In this document: positions 1 to 9,321 of the stretch, piece after piece | How positions within the stretch are numbered: position 1 is the first letter of the stretch | Layout: each line of letters opens with the position of its first letter | Assembly: GCF_010020825.1 (NCBI RefSeq) | Contig: NZ_JAACJE010000001.1 | Location: forward strand, 2,790,001-2,854,000 | Source: Acidovorax sp. 210-6 | GTDB lineage: Bacteria; Pseudomonadota; Gammaproteobacteria; Burkholderiales; Burkholderiaceae_C | Reading direction: 5' to 3' | DNA: 64,000 bases | Translations under genes and position numbers: made by a program | Notes under the pieces: model-generated | What the model was told of the DNA's origin: nothing | The model's database searches: none | The model's input: only the letters and a program-made list of their open reading frames with translations

Positions 1-575
1 CTGCCCTGCTGCACAAGGGCGGCGTGCTGGCCGTGCCCACCGATTCGAGCTACGCGCTGGTGTGCCACCTGGACGACAAGAACGCCGCCGACCAGTTGCG
101 CCGCATCCGGCAGGTGGACGACAAGCACCACCTGACGCTGCTGTGCCGCGATCTGTCGGAACTGGCCAGCTATGCCCGCGTGGACAACCGGCAGTTCCGC
201 CTGCTCAAGCTGGCCACACCGGGGGCCTACACCTTCATCCTCGAAGCCACCAAGGAAGTGCCGCGCCGCGTGAGCCACCCCTCGCGCAAGACCATCGGCC
301 TGCGCGTGCCCGAGCACAAGACACTGCAGGAACTGCTGGCCCTGCATGGTGCGCCGCTGCTGGCCACCACGCTGATCCCGCCCGGCGAGAGCGAGCCACT
401 GAACGACGCCCACAGCATCCGCGAGCAGTTCGAGCATGCGCTGGCTGCCGTGGTCGATGCGGGGGCCTGCCCGTCCGAGCCCACCACGGTGATCGACCTC
501 ACCCCCATGGGCACAGGCGGCGAGCCCGAGGTGGTGCGCGAAGGGCGCGGCAGCCTGCAGGCCCTGGGCCTGTGA
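1..575 (+). CDS. YciO/YrdC/Sua5-family protein, 5'-truncated by window edge
   Basis: The family binds double-stranded RNA or makes threonylcarbamoyl-AMP for tRNA t6A modification; YciO-type members are shorter and their role is less clear. The reading frame is open to the window edge (residues LLHKGGVLAVPTDSSYAL precede any certain start), so the GTG at 24 is not the true start. The nucleotide-binding signature 'VPTDSSYALVCHL' and the later 'HPSRKTIGLRVP' block match YciO-type proteins of about 200 aa. No extra C-terminal Sua5 domain is present, favouring YciO/TsaC-like over full Sua5. It lies 46 bp upstream of the M50 protease, in the same direction. Confidence 0.85.
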   Translation, partial: ALLHKGGVLAVPTDSSYALVCHLDDKNAADQLRRIRQVDDKHHLTLLCRDLSELASYARVDNRQFRLLKLATPGAYTFILEATKEVPRRVSHPSRKTIGLRVPEHKTLQELLALHGAPLLATTLIPPGESEPLNDAHSIREQFEHALAAVVDAGACPSEPTTVIDLTPMGTGGEPEVVREGRGSLQALGL

Positions 576-621
576 TTGCCCCACGGCGTGGGCGGCCCCG
601 CGCGTCTGAGACAATCGCGCG

Positions 622-1290
622 GTGGACCCTTCCAATCTCATCCAAACCGTTCTGATCTACGCCCTGCCGGTGCTGTTTGCCATCACTGTGCACGAGGCGG
701 CCCATGGCTATGCGGCGCGCCACTTTGGCGACAACACCGCCTACATGATGGGGCGCATCACGCTCAACCCCATCAAGCACATCGACCCCGTGGGCACCAT
801 CCTGATGCCGCTGCTGCTGTACTTCGCCACCTCGGGCGCCTTCCTGTTCGGTTACGCCAAGCCAGTGCCGGTCAACTTTGGCAACCTGCGCAAGCCCAAG
901 CAGCACATGGTGTGGGTGGCGCTGGCGGGGCCAGCGTCCAACTTTGTGCAGGCGGTGCTGTGGGCCGTGTTCCTGGTGCTGCTCGTGGGCCTGGACATCG
1001 ACGAGCGCTTCTTCCTTGAAATGGCGCGCGCCGGGGTGCTGGTCAACCTGGTGATGTGGGCGTTCAACCTGTTCCCGCTGCCACCGCTGGACGGCGGGCG
1101 CATTCTGGTGGGGCTGCTGCCCTGGAAGCAAGCGCACCTGGTGTCGCGCATCGAACCCTGGGGCTTCTTCATCGTCATGGGTCTGGTGATTGCAGGCGTG
1201 GTAGGCAGCCTGTGGCTGCGCCCGCTGATGAACCTGGGCTACGGCATCATCAATCTGCTGCTCATCCCCATCACCGCATTGATGCGCTGA
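622..1290 (+). CDS. Site-2 protease family (M50) membrane metalloprotease
   Basis: Integral-membrane zinc protease of 222 aa, expected to cleave substrates within the bilayer. The zinc motif HEAAH is at residues 24-28 in the first helix, and the second metal-ligand motif, of the NPxxxLDGG kind, appears as NLFPLPPLDGG late in the protein. Several hydrophobic segments are evident. There is no PDZ domain, so this is the short RseP-unlike class often found beside trpS in betaproteobacteria. The start chosen is GTG at 622; the ribosome-binding site is weak. It sits between the YciO-type gene and trpS, probably in one operon. Substrate unknown. Confidence 0.85.
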   Translation: MDPSNLIQTVLIYALPVLFAITVHEAAHGYAARHFGDNTAYMMGRITLNPIKHIDPVGTILMPLLLYFATSGAFLFGYAKPVPVNFGNLRKPKQHMVWVALAGPASNFVQAVLWAVFLVLLVGLDIDERFFLEMARAGVLVNLVMWAFNLFPLPPLDGGRILVGLLPWKQAHLVSRIEPWGFFIVMGLVIAGVVGSLWLRPLMNLGYGIINLLLIPITALMR

Positions 1291-1326
1291 GCCTGTTTTT
1301 TCCTCCCTCCTGCTGACTTCATCCCC

Positions 1327-2628
1327 ATGAGCACCACGCGCTTCCTCACCGGCATCACCACCACGGGCACTCCCCACCTGGGCAACTACGTGGGCTCCAT
1401 TCGCCCCTCGGTCCAGGCGAGCCTGCGGCCCGGCGTGCAGAGCTTCTACTTCCTGGCCGACTACCACGCGCTCATCAAGTGCGAGGACCCTGTGCGCATC
1501 CAGCGCTCCACGCTGGAGATCGCGGCCAGCTGGCTCGCTGCGGGCCTGGACCCGGAGAAGGTGGTTTTCTACCGCCAGTCCGATATTCCGGAAATCCCCG
1601 AACTGACCTGGCTGTTGACCTGCGTGACCGGCAAAGGCCTGCTCAACCGCGCCCACGCCTACAAGGCAGCGCAGGACAAGAACCAGGCGGCCGGGCGCGA
1701 GCCGGACGACGGCGTGACCGCGGGCCTGTTCATGTACCCCGTGCTCATGGGCGCCGACATCCTGATGTTTAAGGCACACAAGGTGCCCGTGGGGCGCGAC
1801 CAGGTGCAGCACATCGAGATGGCGCGCGACATGGGCGCCAGCTTCAACCACCTCTACGGCGAGCACTTCGTGCTGCCCGAAGCGGTGATCGACGAGCACG
1901 TGGCCACCCTGCCCGGCCTGGACGGCCGCAAGATGAGCAAGAGCTACGACAACACCATCCCGCTGTTCTGCAGCCGGGAGCAGTTGCGCAAGCTCATCCA
2001 GGGCATCGTGACCGACTCGCGCGCGCCGGGCGAACCCAAGGACACCGAAGGCTCGGCCCTGTTCCAGATCTACCAGGCTTTTGCCACCCCCGAGCAGACC
2101 GAGGCCCTGCGCCAGGCCTACGCCGCAGGCATTGCCTGGGGCGATGCCAAACAGCAGTTGTTCGAGCATGTGGACGGCATCGTGGCCCCCCTGCGCGAAC
2201 GCTACGAGGCGCTGATCCAGGACCCTGCCCGCATCGAAGCCACGCTGCTGGCTGGCGCCCAGCGCGCCCGCGCAATGGCCACCCCCTTCCTGCGCGAACT
2301 GCGTGCCGCCGTGGGCCTGCGCAGCCTGGCCCAGGGCAGCAGCAACGCCAAGACCGCGAAGGCCGCCAAGACCGCACTGCCCGCCTTCAAGCAGTACCGC
2401 GAAAAGGACGGCAAGTTCTACTTCAAGCTCGTGGCGGCCGACGGTCGCCTGCTGCTGCAAAGCACCGGCTTCGACGCCCCCAAGGACGCCGGGCAGGCCA
2501 TCGTGTTGCTGCAACGCGAGGGGCTGGGTGCTTTGGCAGAGCGCTGCACACTGACCGAAGGCGCGGCGCAGGCAGAGGTACAGGCCGCGCTCCAGGCCCT
2601 AGCCGAGGCCGCAGCGGCCAAGGAATAG
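1327..2628 (+). CDS. trpS: Tryptophanyl-tRNA synthetase with C-terminal DUF1508-like extension
   Basis: Charges tRNA-Trp in the cytoplasm. The class I signatures are clear: TPHLGN (HIGH box) near residue 15 and KMSKS at residues 202-206. At 433 aa it is about 95 aa longer than the usual 330-340 aa enzyme. The extra C-terminal part (roughly 345-400, 'FKQYREKDGKFYFKLVA...LLQSTGF') resembles the DUF1508/YegP fold, so this is a synthetase-DUF1508 fusion, which I believe occurs in other Comamonadaceae. ATG at 1327; convergent with the FecR-TPR gene, a hairpin repeat lying between them. Confidence 0.97.
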   Translation: MSTTRFLTGITTTGTPHLGNYVGSIRPSVQASLRPGVQSFYFLADYHALIKCEDPVRIQRSTLEIAASWLAAGLDPEKVVFYRQSDIPEIPELTWLLTCVTGKGLLNRAHAYKAAQDKNQAAGREPDDGVTAGLFMYPVLMGADILMFKAHKVPVGRDQVQHIEMARDMGASFNHLYGEHFVLPEAVIDEHVATLPGLDGRKMSKSYDNTIPLFCSREQLRKLIQGIVTDSRAPGEPKDTEGSALFQIYQAFATPEQTEALRQAYAAGIAWGDAKQQLFEHVDGIVAPLRERYEALIQDPARIEATLLAGAQRARAMATPFLRELRAAVGLRSLAQGSSNAKTAKAAKTALPAFKQYREKDGKFYFKLVAADGRLLLQSTGFDAPKDAGQAIVLLQREGLGALAERCTLTEGAAQAEVQAALQALAEAAAAKE

Positions 2629-2669
2629 CTATTATTTTGATAGCGCATTGCGCTTATTTCATAAGCGCT
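2626..2669. repeat. Comamonadaceae-type intergenic repeat with perfect hairpin
   Basis: Contains 'TAGCTATTATTTTGATAGC' and, at 2650-2668, a perfect 8-bp stem GCGCTTAT / ATAAGCGC with a 3-nt loop. It lies between the convergent ends of trpS and the FecR-TPR gene and may act as a bidirectional terminator. Related copies are at 11542-11567 and 12276-12306. Confidence 0.7.
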
Positions 2670-2686
2670 GCAGGCCAAAAACACCA

Positions 2687-5600
2687 TTAATCCATACGGT
2701 AGCGCAGGCTGACCCACAACGCGGGCCGCACGGTGCCGTGCAACGGCGTTTGCAAGGTACCGGTCCAGGCCCAGCGGCGGTCTGCCGATTCGCGGAACAG
2801 CACCAGGTTGAGGTTCCAGCCTGCCCCCAGCGGCGACTGGGCCGCCTGGTCGGCAAAGCGCGAGCCCCGGTACACCAGGGACGCCAGGCTCAGGTCGCGC
2901 CCGCCATGGCGCCAGGCATGGGCCAGTACCGCCGTGTGGCGGGGCACACCAGGCAGCGGCAGGCCGGCATAGGCCGCACCGGTGTTGCGCGAACGGGCCC
3001 AGGTGTAGCTGGCCAGCACGCTGCGGCGCGGCGCCCACACATGGTTGACCGCCACCCCCATCTGCTGCAGGCTGCCCTGCCCGAAAAAGGGGTTGCCGTT
3101 GTAGGCATCGATCGCAATCTGGCCCGAGGCCGACACCGGCGCCAGCACATCCGCGCGGTCAGACACTGCCACGCCCATGCCGGGGATGAGCACGCGCCCA
3201 TCCGGCCCCTGGGGGTTGACGATGTGCTGGCTGCTGGCCATGGCCCAGGCGAAGGTGCGCGGGTCGATCTCCCAGTCCCATTGCAGGGCACGTTTGCGTG
3301 CCAGGCTGCCCATGCGCTGGTACTGGTGGTCTGCGGCAATCGCGCCCACGGCGACTGGCGCCAGGGTGTGCGTGGCGGGTGCGTGCACGTTCTCGATGTA
3401 GGCTGCATGCAGTGCCCGGCCCGGCCCCATGTGGTACGACACGCCCACGCGGGGCCGCAGCTTGCGGGCGTACCCGGCCTCGGTGATGGCGGGCGGCAGC
3501 AGGTCGGCGCCGTCGGTCTGGCGGTAGTAGCGGCTGGTGCTGCGCACCTGCAGCTGCGGCCAGTAGGCACCGGCCTGCCAGGTCCAGGCGCCCTGGCGCC
3601 ATTCGGTATCGACCCAGGGCATGTCGAATTCCACATGGGTGCTGCCCTCGGAGGCTTCCCAGGGCGTGCCTGGGTCATACAGGCCGTTGCGCGCCTGCGC
3701 CCGGGCATGTTCCCAGCCCAGGCTCCAGCGCTGCCCGGGCCACTGCACCACATGGCGCAGCATGGCGCCCTCCAGACGGTCCACCAGGCGCGAATCCTGC
3801 GGCCCCCAGTCCACCAGGTCCAGGCTGCGGGCATTGCTGTTGCGCGCATGGTGCAGCTTGAACCAGGTCTGCGCATCGGCAGACCAGCGCCAGGAGCCCC
3901 CCAGGTCGGTGCGCGTGGACGTGCCACGGGCCACGCCGTCAAAGCGGGCCGTGCCCAGGTCCAGCCCGCCGGGATAGCCTGAACGGTCGCTGCCTTGGTT
4001 GTGCACCGCAAAAAGGCCCAGACGGTCCACCGGCCGCGCCCCCCAGGCCAGATCCACCATGGGCGCCGTCAGCCAGTACGAGCCCGAAGCGCCGCGCGGC
4101 CACAGGCGCAGCCCATTGGCACGCACCAGCCAGGCCATGGGCATGGGTGCAGCGCCCAGGCCCCGCAGCACGCCATCGGCAGCCAAAGAGGTCTGCCGCG
4201 CATCGCGCCCGGCGCTGGCCACCACCACGGCTTCGGTGCCCAGCGTGCGCAGCACAGGCACCTGGCGCTCGCCCATGCCAAAGGCCAGAGGGTCGGCCAG
4301 GTAGCCCTGCATGAGCTCGGAGTTGCGGCTGAAGTCGCTTTCGTAGCGGTTGGCCATGAAGAAATGGCTGCCCGCCCACAGTGGGTAGTACGACTGCTGC
4401 GCGTAGGCACGCGCCCAGTGCTCTAGCCCGAAATCGCCCAAAGCCTTGCCCAGGTTGGCCGAGCCCTGGGCGTCGCTGGCCAGCGGGTTGAGCGATTTGA
4501 GATAGGGCAGGCGGCCCAGGGCCTCGCGCGCGGCAGCGATGGCGGCTTCGGGCTCGCCGCCGTCGTTGCGCAGGATGGATTCCACCTGCCAGGGCAGGGG
4601 GTCTTTGGGGTCGGACAGCCGCGCGCGCTCCAGGGAATCAAAGGCTGCGGCCTGCCCACCCAACCGGTATTCGGCCACCGCAAGCCAGACCTGGGCCTGG
4701 GCGTAGCGCGGCTCGATCACCAGCGCCTTGAGCAGCAAGGTGCGCGCGCCTTCGGGGTCGCCCTGCTGCAGGGCCCACAGGCCGGCACCGGCCAGGCTCA
4801 CGTAATCGTCGCCCGCCAGCGCCAGGGCGGCGTCGAACCCGGCCCGCGCTTGCGGCAGGCGCAGGGCCTCGGTGGCGGCAGTGGCCTGGGTACCCCGGTA
4901 GGCGGGGTTGTCGGGTGCCAGCGCCACCGCGTGCGCCAGGGCCACTCGGGCGGCGTGCAGGTCTCCGCGCTCCTGCAACGCCCGGCCCAGCCCCCATTGC
5001 GCGGCCGCCTGGGTGGCTGCGGTCTGCGCGCGGCCCACAGCCTCGCGGTACAGCGCCAGGGCCGCATCCCCTTGGCCTTGCAGTCGCTGCCAATCTGCGT
5101 CTGCCAGCAGCAGCTCCGGTGCTTCTGGCGCCGTGGGGCGCGTGGTGTCGAGCCAGGCGCGCGCCTCGGCGCCACGGTCCAGCAACAGCAGCAGCTCCGC
5201 TCGGCGTGCGGCCGTGCGCGGGTCCTGCGTGCGCTGCCAGGCCTGCGCCAGGCGCACCTGGGCGGCCTCGGTCTGGCCGTCGGCCAGCTCCAGGTCGGCC
5301 AGGGCGAGTGCGATGGCAGCGGCCCCTTCGCCCTGCGCACCCAGCGCCAGCAATCGCTCGCGCGCCAGGCCCCATTGCCCCGCCTGCACCAGCGCACGCA
5401 CATCGGCCAGTGGCCCGCCGAGGCCGGGGCGCTGGAACTCCTCCCAGCGCGTGGGGTCTGCCGGGTAGGCCGCCACCCATTGCACGCGCTGGCGCGGCTG
5501 CACCAGCAGGCGCTTGACGGGCGCCTGGCCCGGCACCACCACGCCTTGTTCGGCAGGGCCCAGCTCCACGCGGCCCTGCTCGTTGGACAGTTCCACCCGC

Positions 5601-6088
5601 CCCGAGAGCACGGTGAGCGTGGTGCGCCCGCCCTGTTCCACCTCCACATCCCAGTCGGTCCCGCGCACCACGGCCGTGGCTGCCGGGGTGCGCAGCTCCA
5701 GCCCAGCGGGGGCCTTCTTGGTGCGCGCCCACAGGCGCCCGGCCATCAGCTCCAGCAGCGTGCGCGTGGGCCGGGCCTCGCACAGGCGCACCTGGGCCTG
5801 TGCCGCCATGCGGATCTGCGTGCGGTCTGCCAACAGCAGCGCAGCAGACGACAGGGCCAGGGTGCGCACATCGGCCCCGCCGCCCAGGTGTTGCGACAGC
5901 ACTGCGGCCTGCCAGGGGGCGGCCTCACCCGCCCGTGTCTGCCCTTGCCCCGACAGCGCCACCACCTGCGCCGCAGGCGCGCCGGGCTCCACCTCTGCGC
6001 CTGCGCATTGCGCCACCGCCTGGGCGGCGCCCCAGCAGCCCGCACCCAGCACACAAAGGGATTTCCAGGAAGGGATGGCTGACCACAT
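2687..6088 (-). CDS. FecR domain / TPR / putative outer-membrane barrel protein
   Basis: Large exported protein of 1133 aa. A signal peptide (residues about 1-26, ending AVAQ) is followed by a FecR-type domain (about 40-190, with the typical 'ELRTPAATAVVRGTDWDVEV' block, positions approximate). Next comes a long alanine-rich TPR array (about 225-540). The C-terminal half is rich in alternating Trp/Tyr segments and ends in an aromatic/charged strand (SLRYRMD), suggesting an outer-membrane beta barrel. It begins 18 bp after the CHASE2-cyclase gene, so the two are co-transcribed. FecR/TPR plus CHASE2-cyclase pairs are a recurring envelope-sensing arrangement; the signal here is unknown. Confidence 0.8.
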   Translation of the reverse strand: MWSAIPSWKSLCVLGAGCWGAAQAVAQCAGAEVEPGAPAAQVVALSGQGQTRAGEAAPWQAAVLSQHLGGGADVRTLALSSAALLLADRTQIRMAAQAQVRLCEARPTRTLLELMAGRLWARTKKAPAGLELRTPAATAVVRGTDWDVEVEQGGRTTLTVLSGRVELSNEQGRVELGPAEQGVVVPGQAPVKRLLVQPRQRVQWVAAYPADPTRWEEFQRPGLGGPLADVRALVQAGQWGLARERLLALGAQGEGAAAIALALADLELADGQTEAAQVRLAQAWQRTQDPRTAARRAELLLLLDRGAEARAWLDTTRPTAPEAPELLLADADWQRLQGQGDAALALYREAVGRAQTAATQAAAQWGLGRALQERGDLHAARVALAHAVALAPDNPAYRGTQATAATEALRLPQARAGFDAALALAGDDYVSLAGAGLWALQQGDPEGARTLLLKALVIEPRYAQAQVWLAVAEYRLGGQAAAFDSLERARLSDPKDPLPWQVESILRNDGGEPEAAIAAAREALGRLPYLKSLNPLASDAQGSANLGKALGDFGLEHWARAYAQQSYYPLWAGSHFFMANRYESDFSRNSELMQGYLADPLAFGMGERQVPVLRTLGTEAVVVASAGRDARQTSLAADGVLRGLGAAPMPMAWLVRANGLRLWPRGASGSYWLTAPMVDLAWGARPVDRLGLFAVHNQGSDRSGYPGGLDLGTARFDGVARGTSTRTDLGGSWRWSADAQTWFKLHHARNSNARSLDLVDWGPQDSRLVDRLEGAMLRHVVQWPGQRWSLGWEHARAQARNGLYDPGTPWEASEGSTHVEFDMPWVDTEWRQGAWTWQAGAYWPQLQVRSTSRYYRQTDGADLLPPAITEAGYARKLRPRVGVSYHMGPGRALHAAYIENVHAPATHTLAPVAVGAIAADHQYQRMGSLARKRALQWDWEIDPRTFAWAMASSQHIVNPQGPDGRVLIPGMGVAVSDRADVLAPVSASGQIAIDAYNGNPFFGQGSLQQMGVAVNHVWAPRRSVLASYTWARSRNTGAAYAGLPLPGVPRHTAVLAHAWRHGGRDLSLASLVYRGSRFADQAAQSPLGAGWNLNLVLFRESADRRWAWTGTLQTPLHGTVRPALWVSLRYRMD

Positions 6089-6106
6089 GGCGGCTCTCCT
6101 TGCACA

Positions 6107-8062
6107 TCAAACTTTGTCCAGAGCGCTGGGGGGCAGGGGCTGGCCATTTGGGCCTGAGTGCTGGGCCTCCAGCAGCCTGTGCTGCCAACGCTCGGCCTGC
6201 GTCTCCCACGGGGCGGCGCTCCCCTGGTTGCAGTGCGCACGCCAGGCGGCGCACCACTGCATGGCCTGGGCCCATTGTCCTGACTGAGCGGCCTGGCGCA
6301 AGCCCTGCGCAATCTCGGCCAGCGCCTCGTCGTCGCAAGGCGTGTACACATCGATGCCGGTGCTGCGGCCCGCCAGGCGCACGGTGTCGAGCCACAGCAG
6401 GGGCTGCGTCCATCCCGCAGCGCGGGCGGCATCGCGCAGCGCACCCGATAGCAAAATGGGTGTGCCCAGGGCCTTGTTGGCGCCTTCCAGCCGGGATGCG
6501 GTGTTGACCGCATCGCCCACCGCGGTGTAGGTGAAGCGCGCCTGCGAGCCCAGGTGGCCCACGGCCGCCTCTCCCGTGTGCAGGCCGATGCGCAGCTGCA
6601 CCTGTGCAAACGGGGTTCCCCGCCACAGCCCGCGCAGCTCCTGCATGGCGGCCTGCATGTCCAGCGCGCAAGCCAGCGCATTGCGGGCATGCGCGGCGTC
6701 AGGCAGGGGCGCGTTCCAGAACGCCATGACTGCATCGCCGATGAACTTGTCCAGCGTGCCGCCGTGGCGGTGCACGCAGTCGGTCATGCGGGAAAAATAG
6801 GCGTCCAGCGCGTCGGCCACCTGCTGCACCGGCATGGCCTCGCTGGCCCGTGTGAAGCCCGCCAGGTCCGCAAACAGCAGGCTCAGTTCACGCCGTTCGC
6901 TGCGTGTGTGCTGAAAGCCGGAATGCACCAGTTGATCGACCACCGGCGCGGGCAGGTACTGTGCAAATTCGCGGCGCAGCGCCTCGCGGCCCTGGCGCTC
7001 CTGCCAGTAGCTGCTGGCAGCGCCGACGTTCAGATGCAGGGCCAGCATGGCCAGGGTGGGCAGCGCCGTCCACCACACGCCCACCACGTAGGCCAGGCCA
7101 CTGCCCAGAACGGCCGCGCCGGCCAGCGCCAGGCTCCACAACGCTGCGCTGCGGCCCCGCCAGACCCGGGTGTGCAGCGCCAGCGCCACCAGCACCAGCG
7201 CCGCCTGGAGCCATGGCCCGGCGGGCGGCGCCTGCGCCACCCAGTCCCCGGCCAGGGCATTGGCCAGTGCCGTGGCGTGCAGACGCACCCCTGCCTGCGT
7301 GCCCTCACCCAGCACATGCAGCGGCGTGCGCAAGCGGTCCACTCCATCGACAGGCGTGTCCTGTCCCACCAGCAGAATTTTCCCGCGCAAGGCGCCGGGC
7401 GGCAGGGCCTGCTCGGCATCCAGTGCCTGAACGTAATGCACTGTCGGCAAGGCTGCCTCGGGGGCATAGTGGCGCAGCAAGGCGCCGGGCGGGGGCGGGC
7501 GCACCGATCGGCCTGCAGCCTGCGCCAGCACACGCCAGAAGGCATCGTCCGCATCCGGCAACCGCCGCACCACACCATCGGCATCCACCGGCATGGCCAC
7601 GTTGCCGTGGCGAGCACCAGCAAAGATGGACTCCACACGCTGACGGTACTGCTGCAACTGGGTGCTTTGCACGTCCACGTCGATGCTGGCCAGCACCACC
7701 GGCAGGCTGCCTTGCAGCGCCTGCGCCAGCGCAGCATCGTCTTGCGGCGTCTGCGGGGCACTGAACAACAGGTCCCAGCCCACGGCGGCCACGCCCAGCC
7801 CGGCCAGGGCGTGGAGCATTCGGGCGTGCATCTGGCGCGGCAGGGGCGGCGACAGGCCCAAGCCGCTGAGGCTGGCTTCGTCGATGGCCACCACCGCCAC
7901 GTCCACCGGTGGGTGGGCGGGCGCCGTGAAGCTGGCGAGCAGGTCGTGTTCCAGGCGCTGCAAGGGCCCCCACAGCGGTGACACCCACAGCAGCGCCAGC
8001 AGCACCAGGCTGCCCAGCACGCGCGGCACCCACAGGCGCCAGGCAAGGGAAGCTGCGTCCAT
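6107..8062 (-). CDS. CHASE2 sensor with class III adenylate/guanylate cyclase domain
   Basis: Membrane receptor expected to make a cyclic nucleotide in response to an extracytoplasmic signal. Order: N-terminal membrane helix (about 10-35), periplasmic CHASE2 domain, a cluster of hydrophobic segments, then the cyclase catalytic domain carrying LLFADLAGFT and DKFIGDAVMAFW (metal-binding Asp). I start at ATG 8062 (MDAASLAWRL) because AGGAG lies 10 nt upstream; the frame is open to 8206, but that extension is low-complexity and reads into the divergent promoter region. First gene of a two-gene unit with the FecR-TPR protein. Confidence 0.85.
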   Translation of the reverse strand: MDAASLAWRLWVPRVLGSLVLLALLWVSPLWGPLQRLEHDLLASFTAPAHPPVDVAVVAIDEASLSGLGLSPPLPRQMHARMLHALAGLGVAAVGWDLLFSAPQTPQDDAALAQALQGSLPVVLASIDVDVQSTQLQQYRQRVESIFAGARHGNVAMPVDADGVVRRLPDADDAFWRVLAQAAGRSVRPPPPGALLRHYAPEAALPTVHYVQALDAEQALPPGALRGKILLVGQDTPVDGVDRLRTPLHVLGEGTQAGVRLHATALANALAGDWVAQAPPAGPWLQAALVLVALALHTRVWRGRSAALWSLALAGAAVLGSGLAYVVGVWWTALPTLAMLALHLNVGAASSYWQERQGREALRREFAQYLPAPVVDQLVHSGFQHTRSERRELSLLFADLAGFTRASEAMPVQQVADALDAYFSRMTDCVHRHGGTLDKFIGDAVMAFWNAPLPDAAHARNALACALDMQAAMQELRGLWRGTPFAQVQLRIGLHTGEAAVGHLGSQARFTYTAVGDAVNTASRLEGANKALGTPILLSGALRDAARAAGWTQPLLWLDTVRLAGRSTGIDVYTPCDDEALAEIAQGLRQAAQSGQWAQAMQWCAAWRAHCNQGSAAPWETQAERWQHRLLEAQHSGPNGQPLPPSALDKV

Positions 8063-8236
8063 GCCAACACACTCCTGCGCAGCTAGGCGCGGTGTACCCC
8101 GGCCCGGCGACCGGGAGGCTGTCAAGACTGTAGACGAGTTCGCGCCAGACCAACAGCCCCCGCCACCTGGGGAATGCGAGGCCCCCTGCCGCCGATCGCT
8201 CGCCATAGACTACCCCAAGCTGTTCCTTCCCCTGCC

Positions 8237-9250
8237 ATGCATTTACTTCGTCTGTCCTTGCTGTGCTTCGTGTCTGCGCTGACCAGCGCCAACGTACTTT
8301 CTGGCGACGGCACGGTGAAAGAGGCCCGCAGCCCCGCCCGCTGGACCAACTCCCTGGGCATGGTGTTCGTGCGCATCCCGGCGGGCAGTTTCTGGATGGG
8401 CAGTGCGGAACCGCCCGAGCGTCTGGCGCGCGACTATCCCCAGTTGGAGCCGCAGCGCTTTTCCAAGCTGGGCGACGAAGCCCCAGTGCACCGCGTGCGC
8501 ATCACCCGCGCCTTCTGGCTGGGGCAGCACGAGGTGACGGTGGGGCAGTTCCGGCGCTTTATTGAGGCCTCGGGCCATGTGCCGCAGTCGGTGGCCGATG
8601 GCACCGGAGGCTATGGCTACAACCCTACCTACGACCCCGCCACCACCGCGCGTGGCGATGCTTTCGAGGGCCGCCTGCCGCGCTACTCCTGGCGCGACCC
8701 CGGCTTTGCCCAGACCGACGAGCACCCGGTGGTGAACGTGACCTGGCACGACTCGCAGGCACTGGCCGCCTGGCTCAGCCGCACCGAAGGCCACCGCTAC
8801 CGCCTGCCCACCGAGGCCGAATGGGAGTACGCCTGCCGCGCAGGCACGCGCACCCGCTACCCCCATGGCGACGACCCGCAGACGCTGGTGCAGCACGCCA
8901 ACCTGTTCGACCAGGACGCGGCCCCCTACTGGCCGCGCTGGAGCCAGCACGCCCTGACAGGCAGCGACGGGCACGCCTTCACCGCGCCGGTGGGCAGCCA
9001 TGCACCCAACGCCTGGGGGGTGCAGGACATGCTGGGCAATGTGTGGGAATGGGTGTCTGACTGGCATGGCGACGATTACTACGCCCACTCCCCACGCAAG
9101 GACCCCCAAGGCCCGGCACAGGGCACGGTGCGCGTGCGCCGGGGCGGCTCCTGGCACACCTGGCCCTTCTATGCGCGCTGCAGCTTTCGCAACTGGAACG
9201 ACCCGGACACGCGCTACACGCTGGTAGGCATCCGGCTGGTGCGCGAATGA
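8237..9250 (+). CDS. SUMF1/FGE-fold protein lacking the catalytic cysteines
   Basis: Secreted protein of 337 aa: N-terminal signal peptide (MHLLRLSLLCFVSALTSA), then a formylglycine-generating-enzyme-type fold (TNSLGMVFVRIPAGSFWMG ... RLPTEAEWEYACRAG ... GNVWEWVSDW ... RRGGSWHTWPFYARC). In true FGE the cysteine pair follows GGSxxC; here that position is Thr and no matching pair is seen. It is therefore a fold relative, not a formylglycine maker, perhaps a binding or regulatory module. Start chosen at ATG 8237 because it opens a signal peptide; an upstream ATG at 8174 adds a non-signal-like stretch. Divergent from the cyclase gene. Confidence 0.8.
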   Translation: MHLLRLSLLCFVSALTSANVLSGDGTVKEARSPARWTNSLGMVFVRIPAGSFWMGSAEPPERLARDYPQLEPQRFSKLGDEAPVHRVRITRAFWLGQHEVTVGQFRRFIEASGHVPQSVADGTGGYGYNPTYDPATTARGDAFEGRLPRYSWRDPGFAQTDEHPVVNVTWHDSQALAAWLSRTEGHRYRLPTEAEWEYACRAGTRTRYPHGDDPQTLVQHANLFDQDAAPYWPRWSQHALTGSDGHAFTAPVGSHAPNAWGVQDMLGNVWEWVSDWHGDDYYAHSPRKDPQGPAQGTVRVRRGGSWHTWPFYARCSFRNWNDPDTRYTLVGIRLVRE

Positions 9251-9321
9251 CGCCGCCGCCGGCCGACCCACTGTCAAGCCTTTGACACCCAGCGCACGCG
9301 CCAGGCGGCGACAATCGCCCC

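Noticed and set aside
499-2514. 671-codon minus-strand open frame across trpS and the M50 gene
   Set aside because: His/Gly/Gln-rich shadow of the G+C-rich coding strand; trpS and the protease have full motif support.
8062-8206. N-terminal extension of the CHASE2-cyclase
   Set aside because: Low-complexity sequence over the divergent promoter; ATG 8062 has AGGAG and starts a membrane helix.
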